DNA of 7,218 nucleotides from an uncultured Rhodospirillaceae bacterium (GTDB lineage: Bacteria > Pseudomonadota > Alphaproteobacteria > MPNO01). Position numbers and translations under genes: made by a program. Below, piece by piece: positions 6,039-7,218 of this stretch (positions are counted from its first letter, which is position 1; every line of letters starts with the position of its first letter). The stretch lies in NCBI GenBank assembly GCA_937916005.1, contig CALGIA010000494.1:1-7218 (forward strand), written 5' to 3'. The notes under the pieces were generated by a model that did not search any database, had not been told where the DNA came from, and saw only the letters and a list, made by a program, of their open reading frames with translations.

Positions 6039-6710
6039 TCACATATGCGCGCCGATGAACTCCAGTGACCTGGCGTGGCAGCGGGCACGGGCGCTCGCGT
6101 TATGCACGTCGCGTTCCTCACAGCAGAAGCCATGGCCGGCATCGTCATAGATGAATGTCGAAACTTCCGGATGGGCATCGCGGATTTTCTGCACGTCGCC
6201 CATGGGAATGGCATGATCCTTGTCGCCGAAATGCATCTGGATCGGGATTTTCGGCGTATCATTGGCCGCGCGCGCCGCCACGCCGCCGCCATAGCAGGCG
6301 ACCGAGGCCGCCAGGCTGTCCAGATTGCAGCCCGAAATCCAGGCCACATACCCGCCGAAGCAATAGCCGATAAGCCCGACCTTGCCGGCGCTGGCCACAT
6401 GCTTCGCCGCGGCGTCCACGTCTGCCAGAATGCCGTCATCTTTCAGCTTGCCGCGGGTCTCCCGCGCCAACGCGAAATCGGTTTCGTCGTATCCGAGATC
6501 CATGCCCGGTTCGACCCGGTCGAACAGGGCCGGCGCAATGGCCAGATAGCCTGCGGCCGCGAATTCGTCGACCAGATTGCGGACATGACTGTTGACGCCG
6601 AAAATTTCCTGGATAACCACCAGGCCACCTTTGGCTGTTCCGGTAGGTTCGGCCACATAGGCGCCCAGCGAATGGCCGTCACTGGCCGTAAGGCTGATTT
6701 GTTTTCCCAT
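6039..6710 (-). CDS. Dienelactone hydrolase family protein (alpha/beta hydrolase)
   Basis: This is a 223-residue alpha/beta-hydrolase of the dienelactone hydrolase family; true members open the lactone ring of dienelactones to maleylacetate. The nucleophile is Cys, C117 in the elbow GYCFGG at 115-120. The remaining triad is probably D165 (GDKDHAIP) and H193 (DAGHGF). The QEIFGVN motif at 34-40 and FDR at 63-65 are also typical. There is no signal peptide, so it should be cytoplasmic. The start at 6710 has a purine-rich site (AGGGGG) about nine bases upstream on its strand. After H193 the protein reads CCEERDVHNAS and lacks the Tyr common there in relatives. No aromatic-degradation genes are nearby and most members of this broad family have unknown substrates, so I give only the family. 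It converges on the aldolase gene and shares its terminator. Confidence 0.93.
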   Translation of the reverse strand: MGKQISLTASDGHSLGAYVAEPTGTAKGGLVVIQEIFGVNSHVRNLVDEFAAAGYLAIAPALFDRVEPGMDLGYDETDFALARETRGKLKDDGILADVDAAAKHVASAGKVGLIGYCFGGYVAWISGCNLDSLAASVACYGGGVAARAANDTPKIPIQMHFGDKDHAIPMGDVQKIRDAHPEVSTFIYDDAGHGFCCEERDVHNASARARCHARSLEFIGAHM

Positions 6711-6738
6711 TGTCTTGTTCCCCCTTGTTCACATTAAA

Positions 6739-6767
6739 ATTAGACACGCCCGGTTTTGGGCGGTCAT
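6739..6767 (-). promoter_or_regulatory. Candidate promoter for the hydrolase gene
   Basis: Read on the minus strand, ATGACC (6767-6762) and TCTAAT (6744-6739) are separated by 17 bases. They match the -35 and -10 consensus at 4 and 5 of 6 bases. Transcription would start near 6732 and give a short leader with the Shine-Dalgarno. The site overlaps the hairpin downstream of ychF. This is a pattern match only. Confidence 0.35.
6747..6762 (-). terminator. Weak hairpin after ychF, possible terminator
   Basis: CGCCC at 6747-6751 and GGGCG at 6758-6762 form a five-base GC stem with a six-base loop. On the minus strand it is followed by TGTCTAATTTT, a broken T tract. It lies 24 bases beyond the ychF stop. 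It may end ychF transcription partially, and read-through into the hydrolase gene is possible. Confidence 0.35.
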
Positions 6768-6785
6768 CCCGTCGTCAGTCTAGCG

Positions 6786-7218
6786 TTAAACGTTGAAGCG
6801 AAAAAGGATTACGTCGCCGTCATGGACGATGTAATCGCGGCCCTCCTTGCGCACTTTGGCGGCTTCCTTCGCCGCCTGTTCCCCGCCGCATGCGACATAA
6901 TCGTCATAGGAGATGGTTTCGGCGCTTATGAAGCCGCGCGCAAAGTCTGAGTGAATGACGCCGGCGGCGTCCTGGGCGCGGGTGTTGCCGGAAATCGTCC
7001 AGGCGCGGGTTTCCGTCGGGCCGGATGTGAAATAGGTGATCAGGTTCAGCAAACCGTATCCCGCGCGGATCACCCGCGTCAGCCCGGTTTCGGTGAGGCC
7101 GAGGGAGTCGAGGAACTCTTTCTTCTCGTCTTCGTCGTCCAGCAGCGAAATTTCGGCTTCGATGGCGGCGGAAATCACCACCGAGACGGCGCCGTGTGCA
7201 GCGGCCCATTCCGCGACC
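6786..7218 (-). CDS. ychF: Redox-regulated ATPase YchF, C-terminal part (start outside window)
   Basis: YchF/OLA1 is an Obg-family P-loop ATPase that binds ribosomes and is involved in translation and stress response. Only the last 143 residues are inside the window; the nucleotide-binding G1-G4 part lies beyond 7218. The frame is open to the edge (VAEWAAAHGAVSVVISAAIEAE) and no true start is seen. Family signatures are LDDEDEKKEFLDSLGL, RVIRAGYGLLNLITYFTSG and TETRAWTISGNTRAQDAAGVIHSDF. Then come GFISAETISYDDYV and the canonical C-terminus DGDVILFRFNV, which together form the TGS domain. The last domain is full length with no damage. In many bacteria ychF follows pth (peptidyl-tRNA hydrolase), which would lie outside the window on this strand. 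Its relation to the downstream hydrolase gene is unclear: the 75-base gap holds a weak hairpin and a possible promoter. Confidence 0.97.
   Translation of the reverse strand, partial: VAEWAAAHGAVSVVISAAIEAEISLLDDEDEKKEFLDSLGLTETGLTRVIRAGYGLLNLITYFTSGPTETRAWTISGNTRAQDAAGVIHSDFARGFISAETISYDDYVACGGEQAAKEAAKVRKEGRDYIVHDGDVILFRFNV

Noticed and set aside
6075..6737. Plus-strand open frame of 220 codons opposite the hydrolase gene.
   Set aside because: The minus strand encodes a full hydrolase with an intact catalytic triad; the plus frame shows no family and is a mirror shadow.

Overview
The window looks like ordinary chromosome from an alphaproteobacterium, probably a Rhodospirillales-type organism. 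The basis is GC-rich sequence (roughly 60% by eye), a cytochrome b with the insert after the PEWY region that I remember from Rhodobacter-type proteins, a cytochrome b/c1 gene pair, and MtnP and MtnA of the alphaproteobacterial type. No taxonomic search could be run, so the assignment is inference. I see no tRNA, rRNA, CRISPR array, insertion sequence or phage gene, and no gene-free stretch longer than 300 bases.

Layout. (1) 1-1826, plus strand: the end of a respiratory bc1 operon, with the 3' part of the cytochrome b gene (petB) and the complete cytochrome c1 gene (petC), joined by a one-base stop/start overlap. A strong Rho-independent hairpin at 1873-1902 follows. (2) 1919-5957, plus strand: a compact three-gene unit. 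It has 5'-methylthioadenosine phosphorylase (mtnP), 5-methylthioribose-1-phosphate isomerase (mtnA, overlapping mtnP by 4 bases) and, 17 bases later, a 680-residue fusion of a class II sugar-phosphate aldolase with a short-chain dehydrogenase. (3) 5961-6006: a two-part hairpin between convergent genes, with T-rich flanks on both strands. (4) 6039-6710, minus strand: a dienelactone-hydrolase-family protein. (5) 6786-7218, minus strand: the C-terminal part of the ATPase YchF, including its TGS domain.

How the genes work together. Petb and PetC are redox subunits of the same membrane complex. MtnP and MtnA convert 5'-methylthioadenosine (probably also 5'-deoxyadenosine) through the 1-phosphate sugar to 5-methylthioribulose-1-phosphate (or 5-deoxyribulose-1-phosphate). 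The aldolase half of the next protein is suited to cleave such ketose-1-phosphates to dihydroxyacetone phosphate plus an aldehyde, and its dehydrogenase half could reduce or oxidise that aldehyde. The set therefore reads as a self-contained 'DHAP shunt' for by-products of S-adenosylmethionine chemistry. The aldolase and aldehyde-processing steps are fused in one polypeptide. This is the most interesting feature of the window. Substrate assignment of the fusion is inferred from gene context.

The expression of the mtn unit is also unusual. The pet terminator hairpin ends only four bases before the mtnP Shine-Dalgarno, so any mtnP transcript started upstream must pass through it. A candidate promoter lies inside the end of petC, which would make the hairpin a leader attenuator.
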